NCBI RefSeq assembly: GCF_003026475.1
Contig: NZ_PYMC01000023.1
Span: forward strand, 1 to 58,554
Reading direction: 5' to 3'
Length of the DNA: 58,554 nt
DNA from: Photobacterium lipolyticum
GTDB lineage: Bacteria > Pseudomonadota > Gammaproteobacteria > Enterobacterales > Vibrionaceae
Shown: positions 49,101 through 57,361 of the stretch, one piece after another
Numbering within the stretch: the stretch's first letter is position 1
Layout of the letters: every line of letters starts with the position of its first letter
Made by a program: the position numbers and the translations under genes
Notes under the pieces: generated by a model
Database searches by the model: none
Told to the model about the DNA's origin: nothing
What the model saw: the letters and a program-made list of their open reading frames with translations, nothing else

Positions 49101-49895
49101 CGTTGCTTGTAGCTTCGCCTGCGGTACATCTAAAACCAGTTTACTGATAGCAATATCACTTGATTCCGCACTCGCAACAAGTTCAAGCAAATTGACCTGT
49201 TGCGGTATGTCGCCATTAAGCTTGAACTCCCTCACCGTAAAGCGCTGAATATCAAACGACATTGGCAATATGACTTCCGGTAAAGTAATCGGCTCAGAAG
49301 ATGGTTTTTCTTCTACTGGCTGAGCCTGATCATCTTTAGTCGCCGTCGCAAGTGTCAGCTCTATACCTTGCCAGTCAGTGGGTTTTAGTACCAAATGGCT
49401 GCCTTCAATCTCTGCAGCAGTAGAAAACTGTTGCCATGTGACCTTGTTACCCAGAATGTCTAGCGCAATATCATCAAGACGCAGACGATCAATTCGAATG
49501 GGCAATGGCATTACCACATCCGTTACGGGCTCGGATACAGGTGCTTCCGTATCCGCTGCTGGTGGTGGCAATTCAGGCATACTAAAACGGATCCCCGCCA
49601 ATCCAAGCTCAGAGATACACACTTCGGGGATTAATAAACAACGGTCATCCAGCTTAAGGTTGACGTTATCAGCGGCTAAGTCCACCAGCTCATCTCGATA
49701 TTTGACCTGATTTAACTGGAAGCCTTTAAGCAATGCGCCACTGCTACTGTCAACCGACAGGGCCGGCAGCGCTTTTTGTGCCCCCCACACCGCAAGTTTT
49801 ACCCCGGCAGAGGTATAGAGCAGTGTCGCAACGGCAATGATTAAGAATACAATCAGAGCCAGCCCCCCCAGAGAAATACGTTTCACCCAGGTCAT
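46152..49895 (-). CDS. tamB: Translocation and assembly module subunit TamB
   Basis: 1247 residues. A single N-terminal membrane anchor (about 8-28) is followed by a very long beta-rich AsmA/TamB-type region and the conserved C-terminal TamB (DUF490) domain (about 900-1247). TamB spans the periplasm, and the family is implicated in phospholipid transport to the outer membrane and, with TamA, in assembly of some outer-membrane proteins. ATG overlaps the tamA stop (ATGA). Confidence 0.95.
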   Translation of the reverse strand: MTWVKRISLGGLALIVFLIIAVATLLYTSAGVKLAVWGAQKALPALSVDSSSGALLKGFQLNQVKYRDELVDLAADNVNLKLDDRCLLIPEVCISELGLAGIRFSMPELPPPAADTEAPVSEPVTDVVMPLPIRIDRLRLDDIALDILGNKVTWQQFSTAAEIEGSHLVLKPTDWQGIELTLATATKDDQAQPVEEKPSSEPITLPEVILPMSFDIQRFTVREFKLNGDIPQQVNLLELVASAESSDIAISKLVLDVPQAKLQATADVSLTGDYPLSLDANADIAMEPLQDHQVALNASGSLAKLTLDASLKGTLDALVSGQLSPLDPKLPFDLVVTSHHIQWPIDTKPEFEVADTLVSAKGSLDGYKFDLKSKIDGEPMPAVAVSLSGQGDLNKVNLEALKVDTLGGTIAGKANASWKDAVKWQGELEFSHIQPGLEWPEAEGDLSGKLRTSGGLTEQGGWFVALPELAIDGVVMKQAFTLNGQFDAKDLNGKGDIQLVTRGLTLKHGPNGLTARGELTKEWAMTAQIDAPDLAQSLPGLRGRVLGQVDLSGKMAEPEIELALNGDALGWQELASLQAFELKGKVTPMPELKADVSLYAADGEYDAFKLDDLRLIFRGSEERHTLTLDVNAQPVSAELVLTGRLDRKAGWQGRLDQAVIETQVGLWALDHPTKLGYNLKTELANVAAHCWQQGKSSLCLTEGLEAGTSGHAKLAVNHFEFDLIEPYLPESIVIKGEVDANLEAAWAPGTSPFVKALIKLPTGSVTQVLEADQPPLTVGWDKVTVNAEIKDDVLNADWLIAITDNGNLSGEAQITQLMAEQQLKAKVNIDRFMLGILEPVIKDYHQFDGQVDASLSVTGPVMHPAVNGQLLVTKVKAIGREVPFDIEQADIRATFLGYNATLEGDVITPDGKLQVRGNGDWQDLANWKVQLDVNGRELEIHLPPMLALKVSPALTIAASPNNAEITGNIAIPWGRIKVDQLPESAVSVSDDEILLTDDLQPVDVEQKMPFDLKTNILVKIGNDVKLSAFGLNAGLIGELNVRQKDKGPLVYGEVNLQDGTYRSFGQELVIRKGQILFNGPADQPYLSIEAIRNPNNIEDDVVAGIRVRGPADAPRIDIFSDPAMAQQNALSYLLRGKNLDSESGDSGSAMTTALISMGLAKSGQLVGNVGEAFGVQDLALDTAGAGDESQVTISGYIAPGLQVKYGVGIFNSVGEFTVRYRLMKDLYIEAVSGLDSAVDLLYQFEFD

Positions 49896-51613
49896 AATTC
49901 AGGCCCCAGAATAAAGTGGATCTGGAACTTATCTTCTTCCTTCTCAAGTCCCCATGCAAAATCAAGACGAATTGGACCGACAGGCGATGCCCATCGCACC
50001 CCGACACCGGTACCACTCAGCCAATGAGGGTTATCAATCCAGGCTGAGCCGTAATCGTAAAAAACGGCCCCCCACCAATCACCAGAGACACGGTACTGAT
50101 ATTCAAACGATGAGGTCAGCATATACTGACCACCTATCAACTGCCGCTGATCATCTCTGGGAGCAATAGATTGATAGCGATAACCACGTAAACTATTGTC
50201 ACCACCGACGAAAAAACGCATCGATGGCGGCACGTCTTCAATTTTATCGGCAATCACAGCACCACCATCGACACGTAACAGGCCACGGTGATCCTCTCCG
50301 GAACTACGTATCCAGGCACTACGACCACGGAAGCGCGCCAAGCGTGTATCTGAGCCGAATGCAGGGTCTGAATACTCAATAGACATCAATTGCTTATCCC
50401 CCCAGCTTGGCATCGAACCGCCGCGGGTTCTGGCTTTACTGTAACTGATACCCGGGATGATCATTCTTAAAACACCACTTTCATTTGCCCCCTGATTATA
50501 ATTTTCATATAACCCGCGAACGGAAGCGACCCGCTTCCAACCCGACTCCAGAAGCCAATGACGTTCTAGGCCGAGATTGTATTCGGTACTGACGGTATCG
50601 TGGTTATCAACATAACGGATCCCGCTAACCACCTGATAGTAATCATTTAGCACGTCATCTAGAGGGATTTTATAGGTCGCCTCAATTTTTGGCTGAGCTT
50701 TCGATATTTCAGTTTTTACATTCAGGCTATGACCGGCACGATTCAGCCATGGTTTCTTCCAGTTAAACTTCAAGCGCATCCCGACATCCGTCGAGTAACC
50801 AATACCGGTTTCAACCTGATTGCGAACCTGAGGCTCGAGGGTAACTTGAATGGGCACTGTTTCGTCATCTAAATGGGCAACATCACCTCCAACAAAAATA
50901 GAAGAGAACCAGCCTACATTTGATAAGCGCTGGTTAAACTCACCTAATTTTGAGGCTAAATACGGCTCATTTTCTTCAAAAGGAATTAACGATTGCAGAC
51001 GGTCTTCTTCAATCTGACTTCCGGTAAAAGTCGTTTCACCAAAGTTATAGCGCCGTCCTGCGGAAAATTCGATCGTAATAAAGGCTTCATTTCGTGATGG
51101 CGCCACCTCCATTACACTCTTTGTCAATTCAGCATCAAAGTAACCTTTTCGCAGTGCCAGGCTAGAGAGCGACGACTTCAATGCTTCATATTTACCATGG
51201 TTGAGAGACTGACCAAGCCCTAAACCACTCTCTTTCACTAATGCAATAAAATCCGGATCATCTTCTGCCATGCCGGAAATCATGATATTGCTTCGGGCAA
51301 TACGCGTAATCGGTCCAGGCTCCACAGTAACAGTGATCTCTGTGTCCTGACCATCTTCGTCAACCTGATAGGAAAAAGAAGGTTGATAATGACCTAACGC
51401 TTTAAGCGCATCTTTAATCTCACCTTCAAGTTGCTCGCGAAAACGCAAAGTCGTACTGTAATCATCCTTAGGGATCGCTGATACATAAGCAGCTACGTTG
51501 CTTTTCAGATTTCCTTGTAACCCCTCAATTTCAAGCGAAGTCTCCGCTAACAACAAATTTGAAAAAAAAATAGCTACAGCGGTAATGCCAAATCGCTTAA
51601 AAATGTTAGTCAT
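49892..51613 (-). CDS. tamA: Translocation and assembly module subunit TamA
   Basis: 573 residues, an Omp85-family outer-membrane protein. A signal peptide (ending LLLA, about residue 23) precedes three POTRA domains (about 25-265) and a 16-stranded barrel. The VGVRWASPVGPIRLDFAWGL block near the C-terminus is the typical last-strand region, including the RxDF-like motif. It pairs with TamB, whose start overlaps its stop. Divergent from msrA, as in E. coli. Confidence 0.95.
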   Translation of the reverse strand: MTNIFKRFGITAVAIFFSNLLLAETSLEIEGLQGNLKSNVAAYVSAIPKDDYSTTLRFREQLEGEIKDALKALGHYQPSFSYQVDEDGQDTEITVTVEPGPITRIARSNIMISGMAEDDPDFIALVKESGLGLGQSLNHGKYEALKSSLSSLALRKGYFDAELTKSVMEVAPSRNEAFITIEFSAGRRYNFGETTFTGSQIEEDRLQSLIPFEENEPYLASKLGEFNQRLSNVGWFSSIFVGGDVAHLDDETVPIQVTLEPQVRNQVETGIGYSTDVGMRLKFNWKKPWLNRAGHSLNVKTEISKAQPKIEATYKIPLDDVLNDYYQVVSGIRYVDNHDTVSTEYNLGLERHWLLESGWKRVASVRGLYENYNQGANESGVLRMIIPGISYSKARTRGGSMPSWGDKQLMSIEYSDPAFGSDTRLARFRGRSAWIRSSGEDHRGLLRVDGGAVIADKIEDVPPSMRFFVGGDNSLRGYRYQSIAPRDDQRQLIGGQYMLTSSFEYQYRVSGDWWGAVFYDYGSAWIDNPHWLSGTGVGVRWASPVGPIRLDFAWGLEKEEDKFQIHFILGPEL

Positions 51614-51781
51614 TATTATTGTGCTTCATTTATAAGAGTTTCATTTCAAGTATGCGCATAAATGATTCTGACAAAGCCAGCCATAACTGCCAACCTTTAT
51701 TGTCTGAAAAACATTGAATATTGATTGTCTTGCCATATTCCTCTACTTTCTATCTAACAGACAGTGTAAAAGGATCTAACA

Positions 51782-52414
51782 ATGTCACCAGCAAAACAGC
51801 AAACGATCGCCCCTAATACCGCACTTATCGGACGGGCAACCCCAACCCTTCCATCCCGGCCTCATGCCGTAAATAGCACTTTACTCAATGATGATAAACC
51901 TCAGGGACACGAGACGCTCATTGTCGGAATGGGGTGCTTCTGGGGAGCCGAACGACTCTATTGGAAACAAAACGGTATTTATAGTACCGCTGTAGGCTAC
52001 AGCGGTGGTTTTACCCCGAATCCAACCTATGAAGAGGTCTGCACAGGTAAAACGGGACATGCTGAAGTGGTCAGGATCATTTACGATCCTGTGCAAATAA
52101 GCCTGCCTCAGCTACTTGCTCTTTTTTGGGAGAATCATGACCCGACTCAGGGCATGCGCCAGGGAAATGACATAGGTACCCAATACCGCTCCGTTATTTA
52201 TGTAACATCGCCAGAACAGCTCGCCCATGCCAACACCAGTAAAGATCGTTATCAACAGGCTCTGCAACAACATACTGGCAGCTCAATTACGACAGAAATA
52301 GAATTGGCTGGCACATTTTACTTTGCCGAGGACTACCACCAGCAGTATCTGGCCAAGAACCCTGATGGATATTGTGGTTTAGGCGGAACGGGGATTTGTC
52401 TACCCCCGCAATGA
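51782..52414 (+). CDS. msrA: Peptide methionine sulfoxide reductase MsrA
   Basis: 210 residues. It repairs methionine-S-sulfoxide. The catalytic cysteine is in [12 protein letters not shown] at about residue 52, and GTGICLP near the end holds a resolving cysteine. It carries the roughly 40-residue N-terminal extension of the E. coli-type enzyme. Divergent from tamA. Confidence 0.96.
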   Translation: MSPAKQQTIAPNTALIGRATPTLPSRPHAVNSTLLNDDKPQGHETLIVGMGCFWGAERLYWKQNGIYSTAVGYSGGFTPNPTYEEVCTGKTGHAEVVRIIYDPVQISLPQLLALFWENHDPTQGMRQGNDIGTQYRSVIYVTSPEQLAHANTSKDRYQQALQQHTGSSITTEIELAGTFYFAEDYHQQYLAKNPDGYCGLGGTGICLPPQ

Positions 52415-52421
52415 TTTTTGG

Positions 52422-52441
52422 GCCAGAGCACAGCCTCTGGC
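52422..52441. repeat. Hairpin between msrA and ytfK
   Basis: GCCAGAG / CTCTGGC with a 6-nt loop, at the convergent ends of msrA and ytfK and touching the ytfK stop. There is no clear T-run on either strand. Confidence 0.5.
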
Positions 52442-52650
52442 TAAATGACGTCGGCAGCTAAAGACTGAATTTCTCTGTTTACTTCAGATAATGCATTAAG
52501 TGCCTTAAGGTTCTGATTTTTTGGTGGTAATAACCGCCCACAATCAAATTCGAAGGCACCAATACCAACAATAAACAACCGACCACGAAAATAACTTTTT
52601 ACGTATCGCGCAATTTGGTTAGGGCGATATTGTTTAAATATTCTTAGCAT
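52441..52650 (-). CDS. ytfK: YtfK (DUF1107) stress-response protein
   Basis: 69 residues, matching the DUF1107 family. IFKQYRPNQIARYVKSYFRGRLFI, GAFEFDCGRLL and LSEVNREIQSL correspond to E. coli YtfK. In E. coli YtfK promotes SpoT-dependent (p)ppGpp accumulation during phosphate or fatty-acid starvation. AGGGAACC lies directly before the start. Divergent from ytfJ, as in E. coli. Confidence 0.9.
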   Translation of the reverse strand: MLRIFKQYRPNQIARYVKSYFRGRLFIVGIGAFEFDCGRLLPPKNQNLKALNALSEVNREIQSLAADVI

Positions 52651-52977
52651 GGTTCCCTCACATAATTGACATAATAATAGACCTTGATAATCCCAATTCG
52701 TTTCAAAAGTCTTGTCTGTATATGCTCTAAACTGACTGCCAACCTTCGGTGTTTATCTATCATTTACATCCAAAATATAAATAAGAACTTTAGAACAAAT
52801 TTTAATGCCTGGCATAGCAATTCTATGCTACACCTCGATTAAATCCGTGATAGCTTCGCAATTTAGATAAAATCAGACCTATTTAGTGATGAAGATCTAT
52901 TATTCTGGACGGGTATAACCAGAACATCAAAAGTTAACTAATATAGTGATGCGTCCAAAATAAATGGAATAAATACA
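52651..52977. promoter_or_regulatory. ytfK-ytfJ divergent intergenic region
   Basis: 327 AT-rich bases without a gene. A perfect dyad GCATAG-CAATT-CTATGC lies at 52812-52828 and could be an operator or a small hairpin. The string AGTGATG occurs twice near 52884 and 52943. No promoter is clear enough to call. Confidence 0.4.
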
Positions 52978-53529
52978 ATGAATAAGAAGCCAATAATCGT
53001 ATTACTTGCTGCATTATTACCGGGTATTGCAGCCGCACATAATATTCAGGTCGGACAGAATCTCCCTAATGTCACAGTGTCTGAGCAAGGAGAAATCATG
53101 CTAAGTGGTGACAAAGTCATCTATCAGCAATGGGAAAGTACACAGTTATCGGGCAAAGTTCGGGTTATTCAGGCTATTGCCGGTCGTAGCTCAGCCAAAG
53201 AAATGAATGCCGAAATCATAAATGCAATCAAAGCTGCAAATTTACCAGCAGAAATATATCAGACCACAACCATCATAAACCAAAATGATTCAATCTGGGG
53301 GACGGGGGGCTTTGTAAAATCTTCAGCTGAAGATAGCAAGCAAGAATTTTCCTGGTCATCCATGGTACTCGATGCTGATGGCACAGTGCAGTCAGCATGG
53401 CAACTACAAGAAGAGAATTCTGCCATTATTGTTCTGAGTAAAACTGGCCAGGTACTCTTTGTTCAAGAAGGTAAACTGACACCAGAAGAAATCGATCAAG
53501 CCATGGGCCTGGTTAAAACCAACCTGTGA
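52978..53529 (+). CDS. ytfJ: YtfJ-family periplasmic protein
   Basis: 183 residues. A signal peptide (MNKKPIIVLLAALLPGIA, ending AAA) precedes a thioredoxin-like fold without a CXXC pair. WESTQLSGKVRVIQAIAGRSSAKEMN and YQTTTIINQNDSIWGTGGFV match E. coli YtfJ. The function is not established. It precedes the zinc cluster but is separated by a Zur-like site, so it is probably a separate unit. Confidence 0.88.
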   Translation: MNKKPIIVLLAALLPGIAAAHNIQVGQNLPNVTVSEQGEIMLSGDKVIYQQWESTQLSGKVRVIQAIAGRSSAKEMNAEIINAIKAANLPAEIYQTTTIINQNDSIWGTGGFVKSSAEDSKQEFSWSSMVLDADGTVQSAWQLQEENSAIIVLSKTGQVLFVQEGKLTPEEIDQAMGLVKTNL

Positions 53530-53586
53530 TCATCTGGCGTTAGTATTCTATTCATGCTGACAAAGTCATGACCAAACCTAAAAAGT

Positions 53587-53605
53587 AATGTTATATTATT
53601 ACAAT
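53587..53605 (+). promoter_or_regulatory. Candidate Zur box of the zinc-uptake operon
   Basis: TGTTATATTATTACA (53589-53603) is an imperfect palindrome resembling Zur operators of the TGTTATA-N-TATAACA type, 30 bp before the first gene of the cluster. TATTAT at 53605-53610 could be the -10 box, so Zur bound here would block transcription when zinc is sufficient. Confidence 0.55.
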
Positions 53606-53633
53606 ATTATTGGTTATGGCTTTTCCTCTTTAA

Positions 53634-53924
53634 GTGACAGTCAAAAAATGGCTTAGATTGCCGCGTTTCTGCATCGCTTTTCTGATCTTCCTGATTTACT
53701 CAATCGGGCCAATTACTGCACTCCACAAACTGGAAGCCATCAATCCGCACCACCATGTTCAGGATTGCAGTATTTGCCATCTTGTTCATGAAGCAGCAAC
53801 GCCCTTCTCAGTAACTCTGCCAGCTGAAATCAGCCATAGATTCAATCACCGAATACTAGCTCCCTCTCAAGGCTACACACAGCCTTCAATCCGATTCGCC
53901 CGTGCCCCGCCAATACATTCCTGA
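53634..53924 (+). CDS. Small His/Cys-containing membrane-anchored protein heading the zinc cluster
   Basis: 96 residues starting at GTG, the only start in the frame, and with no good ribosome-binding site. An N-terminal hydrophobic segment (about 10-30) is followed by NPHHHVQDCSICHLVHE, a His/Cys cluster suited to zinc or another metal. The tail ending ARAPPIHS is reminiscent of DUF2946/DUF2607-type proteins, an uncertain match. It sits between the Zur-like site and zrgA, implying a role in metal capture. Confidence 0.7.
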   Translation: MTVKKWLRLPRFCIAFLIFLIYSIGPITALHKLEAINPHHHVQDCSICHLVHEAATPFSVTLPAEISHRFNHRILAPSQGYTQPSIRFARAPPIHS

Positions 53925-53972
53925 TGTCAAAATAGAAATCTATCCAATCATATTTTATCGTAAGGAATTATT

Positions 53973-54554
53973 ATGACTTTTCTACCTCGCGTTACCACTT
54001 GTGCCCTAATTGTCAGCTCCCTTTTCTCTGCAGCCGCGGCTTCTGATGAGTATCATCGCCAACATGATGCTCATCAACACGGAATTGTAGAGTTCAACAT
54101 TGCTCAAGATGGCCAAGACCTGTTACTCGAAATTACCGCTCCTGGCGCTGATGTCGTTGGTTTTGAGCATCCCCCAACCAGCGAACAACAACAGCAAGCC
54201 GTAGAAAGAGCTATTGAAGAACTGAAACAAGCCACTGAGCTGTTTGCATTCACAGCATCAGCGAAATGTCAGCTGACAGAAGCATTTATCACAGAAAACC
54301 TGATAACACATGATAGTCACGCCGGACATGATCACGAAGAACATGATCATGACAGTCACCATGAACATGCTACTCACGGTGGTTTTTCCGCCCAGTATGC
54401 CTTCCACTGTGCCGACATTAAGCAGCTAAAAGATTTGCAGGTTAGTTGGTTTAAACACTTCCCTTCAACGGAAAAAATTGCGATTCAGGCGATTACAGAA
54501 ACGAGCCAAAAGGCTGAACAGCTGACTCCAACGAGTACGCTATTTAAGTTTTAA
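53973..54554 (+). CDS. zrgA: Zinc-uptake protein ZrgA (DUF2796)
   Basis: 193 residues. A signal peptide (about 1-23) is followed by HRQHDAHQHGIVEFNIAQDG, the DUF2796 opening. A His/Asp-rich loop at about 113-136 (HDSHAGHDHEEHDHDSHHEH) is a likely zinc reservoir. V. cholerae ZrgA belongs to a second zinc-import system beside ZnuABC. AAGGAATT precedes the start. Periplasmic. Confidence 0.88.
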   Translation: MTFLPRVTTCALIVSSLFSAAAASDEYHRQHDAHQHGIVEFNIAQDGQDLLLEITAPGADVVGFEHPPTSEQQQQAVERAIEELKQATELFAFTASAKCQLTEAFITENLITHDSHAGHDHEEHDHDSHHEHATHGGFSAQYAFHCADIKQLKDLQVSWFKHFPSTEKIAIQAITETSQKAEQLTPTSTLFKF

Positions 54555-54620
54555 TCAAAAGTCGTCGTAAAAAATTTCAGTCATCATGGGGGATCCTCAT
54601 CCCCCATTTTAGGAAGTACA

Positions 54621-55316
54621 ATGAACGTTATAGAACTGAGCAACCTGACATTCAGATGGCCTAAACAAATGGAAAATCTACTCGAAATTCCATCCTTGAC
54701 GATCAAGCAAGGTGAGAAAGTCTTTCTAAAAGGGCCAAGCGGCAGTGGTAAATCCAGCTTATTAAGCCTGTTGACGGGGATCTCACAGCCTACTTCAGGT
54801 GAAATCAACCTTCTACAACAACCTTTCAGTCACCTCGAATCAACACAGAGAGATAAGTTCAGAGCCGACCATATTGGTTACATTTTTCAGATGTTCAACC
54901 TACTTCCTTACCTTTCAGTCATTGATAACGTACTGTTACCCTGCCGCTTCTCAACCCGGCGAAAAGTGCAGATAAAAAATACCCTGGAAGCCGAAGCTAA
55001 ACGGATTTTAAGTCACCTCCATCTCCCACAAAGTTGCCTGAACAGACCTATTACTGAGTTAAGTATCGGCCAGCAACAGCGTGTCGCGGCCGCCCGAGCA
55101 ATAATTGGCCAACCAGAATTACTGATCGCAGATGAGCCGACTTCCGCATTAGACCATGATAACCGAGAGGCTTTCATCGAACTGCTGATGAAGGAATGCG
55201 AACAAGCTCAAACCACACTGTTGTTTGTCAGTCATGATGCAACTCTGGAATCCTTGTTTGATCGCAGCATCGCACTCAATGATATCAATCAGGCCTACAA
55301 GGGAAGTAAACGATGA
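54621..55316 (+). CDS. ABC transporter ATP-binding protein of the zrg zinc cluster
   Basis: 231 residues, LolD/MacB-type ATPase. Walker A GPSGSGKSS near residue 38, signature LSIGQQQRVAAARA near 140, Walker B LLIADEPTSALDHD near 162. It corresponds by order to zrgB of V. cholerae. Its stop overlaps the permease start (ATGA). Confidence 0.88.
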   Translation: MNVIELSNLTFRWPKQMENLLEIPSLTIKQGEKVFLKGPSGSGKSSLLSLLTGISQPTSGEINLLQQPFSHLESTQRDKFRADHIGYIFQMFNLLPYLSVIDNVLLPCRFSTRRKVQIKNTLEAEAKRILSHLHLPQSCLNRPITELSIGQQQRVAAARAIIGQPELLIADEPTSALDHDNREAFIELLMKECEQAQTTLLFVSHDATLESLFDRSIALNDINQAYKGSKR

Positions 55317-56572
55317 GTGCAATACTACGATTGGCTTGGCAAAGCCTGGCAAACCGCAAAACAACGGCACTTCTTACCTTATTGACCGTCGCTATTTCTG
55401 TCACTCTACTACTTGGTGTAGAAAGAGTTCGTACCCAGGCTAAAGCGAGCTTTGCTAATACGATATCTGGGACGGATCTCATCGTTGGTTCTCGATCAGG
55501 ACAAGTAAACCTATTACTTTATTCTGTATTTCGTATTGGGAATGCAACCAATAATATCGACTGGCAGAGTTATCAGGAGATCAGCCAACACCGAGCCGTA
55601 AAATGGGCAATACCTATTTCACTCGGAGATTCACATCGCGGATTTCGTGTTATTGGAACCGATCAAACCTACTTCGAACACTACCAATATGGTAATAAAC
55701 AACCTTTATCATTATCTAAAGGCCGTCCATTTTCTAACTTATTCGAAACAGTGTTAGGTGCAGAAGTTGCAAAAAAACTAAACTATCAACTAGATGATGA
55801 CATAGTCATTGCACATGGTATTAGCGATAAAGCGTTTAATCGCCATGATAATCTGCCTTTTAAAATCGTTGGCATCCTGGCACCGACCGGAACACCTGTA
55901 GACCGAAGCGTTCATGTGTCATTAGCTGCAATCGAAGCTATTCACGTTGGCTGGGAGTCCGGAGCAAGGCTAGGTAATACCCCTGATGCCATAAACTTCG
56001 CGAACCATCAATTTGAACCCCAGCAAATAACAGCGGCGATCTTAGGTCTGCAATCTAAAATCCAAACGTTCGCATTACAACGTTATATCAATACTTACAA
56101 GAAAGAACCATTGAGCGCTATCATGCCGGGTATTGCCCTGCATGAGCTTTGGGGAATGATGTCTGTTGCTGAGCAGGCATTACTGGTTGTCTCCGTTTTT
56201 GTTGTCGTTTCAGGTCTGCTTGGTATGTTAACCAGCTTGCTTACCAGCTTAAATGAAAGACGCCGAGAGATGGCTATCCTCAGGGCGATGGGTGCCAGGC
56301 CTGGCCATATTTTCTTTTTACTTGTCAGCGAAGCAACGGTACTAACGACAGTAGGTATTGTCATTGGTACTGTCCTTCTATTCTGTATATTGCTAGTTTT
56401 ACAGCCTCTTATCCAGCAACAATTTGGCCTGTATATTGCGATTACAGCACTAACATCGCATGAACTGAGTCTATTGGGATTAATTCAAATCGCTGGCATC
56501 TTGGTCGGGAGCATCCCTGCAGTGCGAGCTTATCGACACTCATTAGCTGACGGTATGACAATAAGAATATAG
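55313..56572 (+). CDS. FtsX/MacB-like permease of the zrg zinc cluster
   Basis: 419 residues with four membrane segments: one N-terminal (about 18-36), a periplasmic domain of about 230 residues, then three helices ending near residue 400. RRREMAILRAMGARPGHIF near 320 is the FtsX-type coupling helix. This topology is that of MacB-type mechanotransmission proteins rather than a classic importer. It corresponds to zrgC by order. Confidence 0.88.
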   Translation: MSAILRLAWQSLANRKTTALLTLLTVAISVTLLLGVERVRTQAKASFANTISGTDLIVGSRSGQVNLLLYSVFRIGNATNNIDWQSYQEISQHRAVKWAIPISLGDSHRGFRVIGTDQTYFEHYQYGNKQPLSLSKGRPFSNLFETVLGAEVAKKLNYQLDDDIVIAHGISDKAFNRHDNLPFKIVGILAPTGTPVDRSVHVSLAAIEAIHVGWESGARLGNTPDAINFANHQFEPQQITAAILGLQSKIQTFALQRYINTYKKEPLSAIMPGIALHELWGMMSVAEQALLVVSVFVVVSGLLGMLTSLLTSLNERRREMAILRAMGARPGHIFFLLVSEATVLTTVGIVIGTVLLFCILLVLQPLIQQQFGLYIAITALTSHELSLLGLIQIAGILVGSIPAVRAYRHSLADGMTIRI

Positions 56573-56584
56573 GACGGACGAATA

Positions 56585-57067
56585 ATGAAGAAGTGGTTAA
56601 TTGTAATCTGCTGCTGGTTGCCCCTGATCAGTAACGCTAATGAAGTACTTATTTTAGACTGGATTGATTTAATTCCAGAGCAGGAAAGAAATCAATTTGA
56701 TCAAAATCAGATGCCTTTCCTCAATCACAATGGGGAAGCATCAAAACAGTCAATAATTGGCGGTGTGCGTGAAGAGCTCAATGGAAGTGAAGTAAAAATT
56801 CCAGGCTTTGTCATTCCCTTAGAAGGTGATGATAAGATTGTCACGGAATTCTTATTAGTTCCGTATTTTGGTGCATGCATTCATGTCCCACCACCACCAC
56901 CAAATCAAATACTCTATGTGAAATTTGAAAAAGGAGCACCAATCCAGCAGTTATGGGATGTGGTTTATGTGGTAGGAAAATTAAAGACTCAGCATATCAG
57001 CCATGAAATGGCCGAAGTAGGTTACTTACTTGATGGGGTTGCCCTTGAAGAATACGATGATATGTAA
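56585..57067 (+). CDS. Secreted DUF3299 protein of the zrg zinc cluster
   Basis: 160 residues. A signal peptide (MKKWLIVICCWLPLISNA) precedes a DUF3299 domain with KIPGFVIPLEGDDK and FGACIHVPPPPPNQ, whose Cys and His are probable metal ligands. It starts 12 bp after the permease gene. By order it matches zrgD of the V. cholerae operon. The role is unclear, but a periplasmic zinc-handling function fits. Confidence 0.85.
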   Translation: MKKWLIVICCWLPLISNANEVLILDWIDLIPEQERNQFDQNQMPFLNHNGEASKQSIIGGVREELNGSEVKIPGFVIPLEGDDKIVTEFLLVPYFGACIHVPPPPPNQILYVKFEKGAPIQQLWDVVYVVGKLKTQHISHEMAEVGYLLDGVALEEYDDM

Positions 57068-57101
57068 TTGAAAGAGATAACTTTCTTCTCTTAACTAAAG
57101 C

Positions 57102-57144
57102 TGGCTTATCTGCACTCGTTAAACGTGAGAGGCAAGATAAGCCA
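57102..57144. repeat. 10-bp inverted repeat downstream of the zrg cluster
   Basis: TGGCTTATCT (57102-57111) and AGATAAGCCA (57135-57144) are perfectly complementary around a 23-nt loop, 35 bp after the DUF3299 stop. No T-run follows. It covers the end of a short minus-strand reading frame. Confidence 0.55.
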
Positions 57145-57205
57145 ACATACTCACGTAACCTAAAACCAGTAAAATGTCTGTAACCCGCTTACCTGACTTA
57201 TTCAT
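57119..57205 (-). CDS. Possible 28-residue small membrane protein
   Basis: A short minus-strand frame from ATG 57205 to TAA 57119. The peptide has a charged start (MNKSGKR) and then one hydrophobic helix (VTDILLVLGYVSMLAYL). AGGGG is spaced five bases before the ATG, which is better than chance for this AT-rich spacer. It has no name I recognise. It could be a small inner-membrane protein or a coincidence. Confidence 0.4.
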   Translation of the reverse strand: MNKSGKRVTDILLVLGYVSMLAYLASHV

Positions 57206-57254
57206 CAACACCCCTAACCTACCGCATTCCCAGCCAATAAAACAATTAACAAAT

Positions 57255-57282
57255 TTAACCATTAACCATTAACCATTAACCA
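57255..57282. repeat. Heptanucleotide tandem repeat (TTAACCA), four copies
   Basis: Four perfect copies of TTAACCA in the spacer before the TIGR03899-like gene. It is the third 7-bp tandem array in the window, again with an unrelated unit. The rest of the 57068-57361 spacer holds the short minus-strand frame and the inverted repeat. Confidence 0.93.
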
Positions 57283-57361
57283 TCATCAAAGTCGCACCTA
57301 TTGATTAAATATACGAACAACTGGTAAAACTATACTCAGGAAACCTTTATCAGGGGTAATT

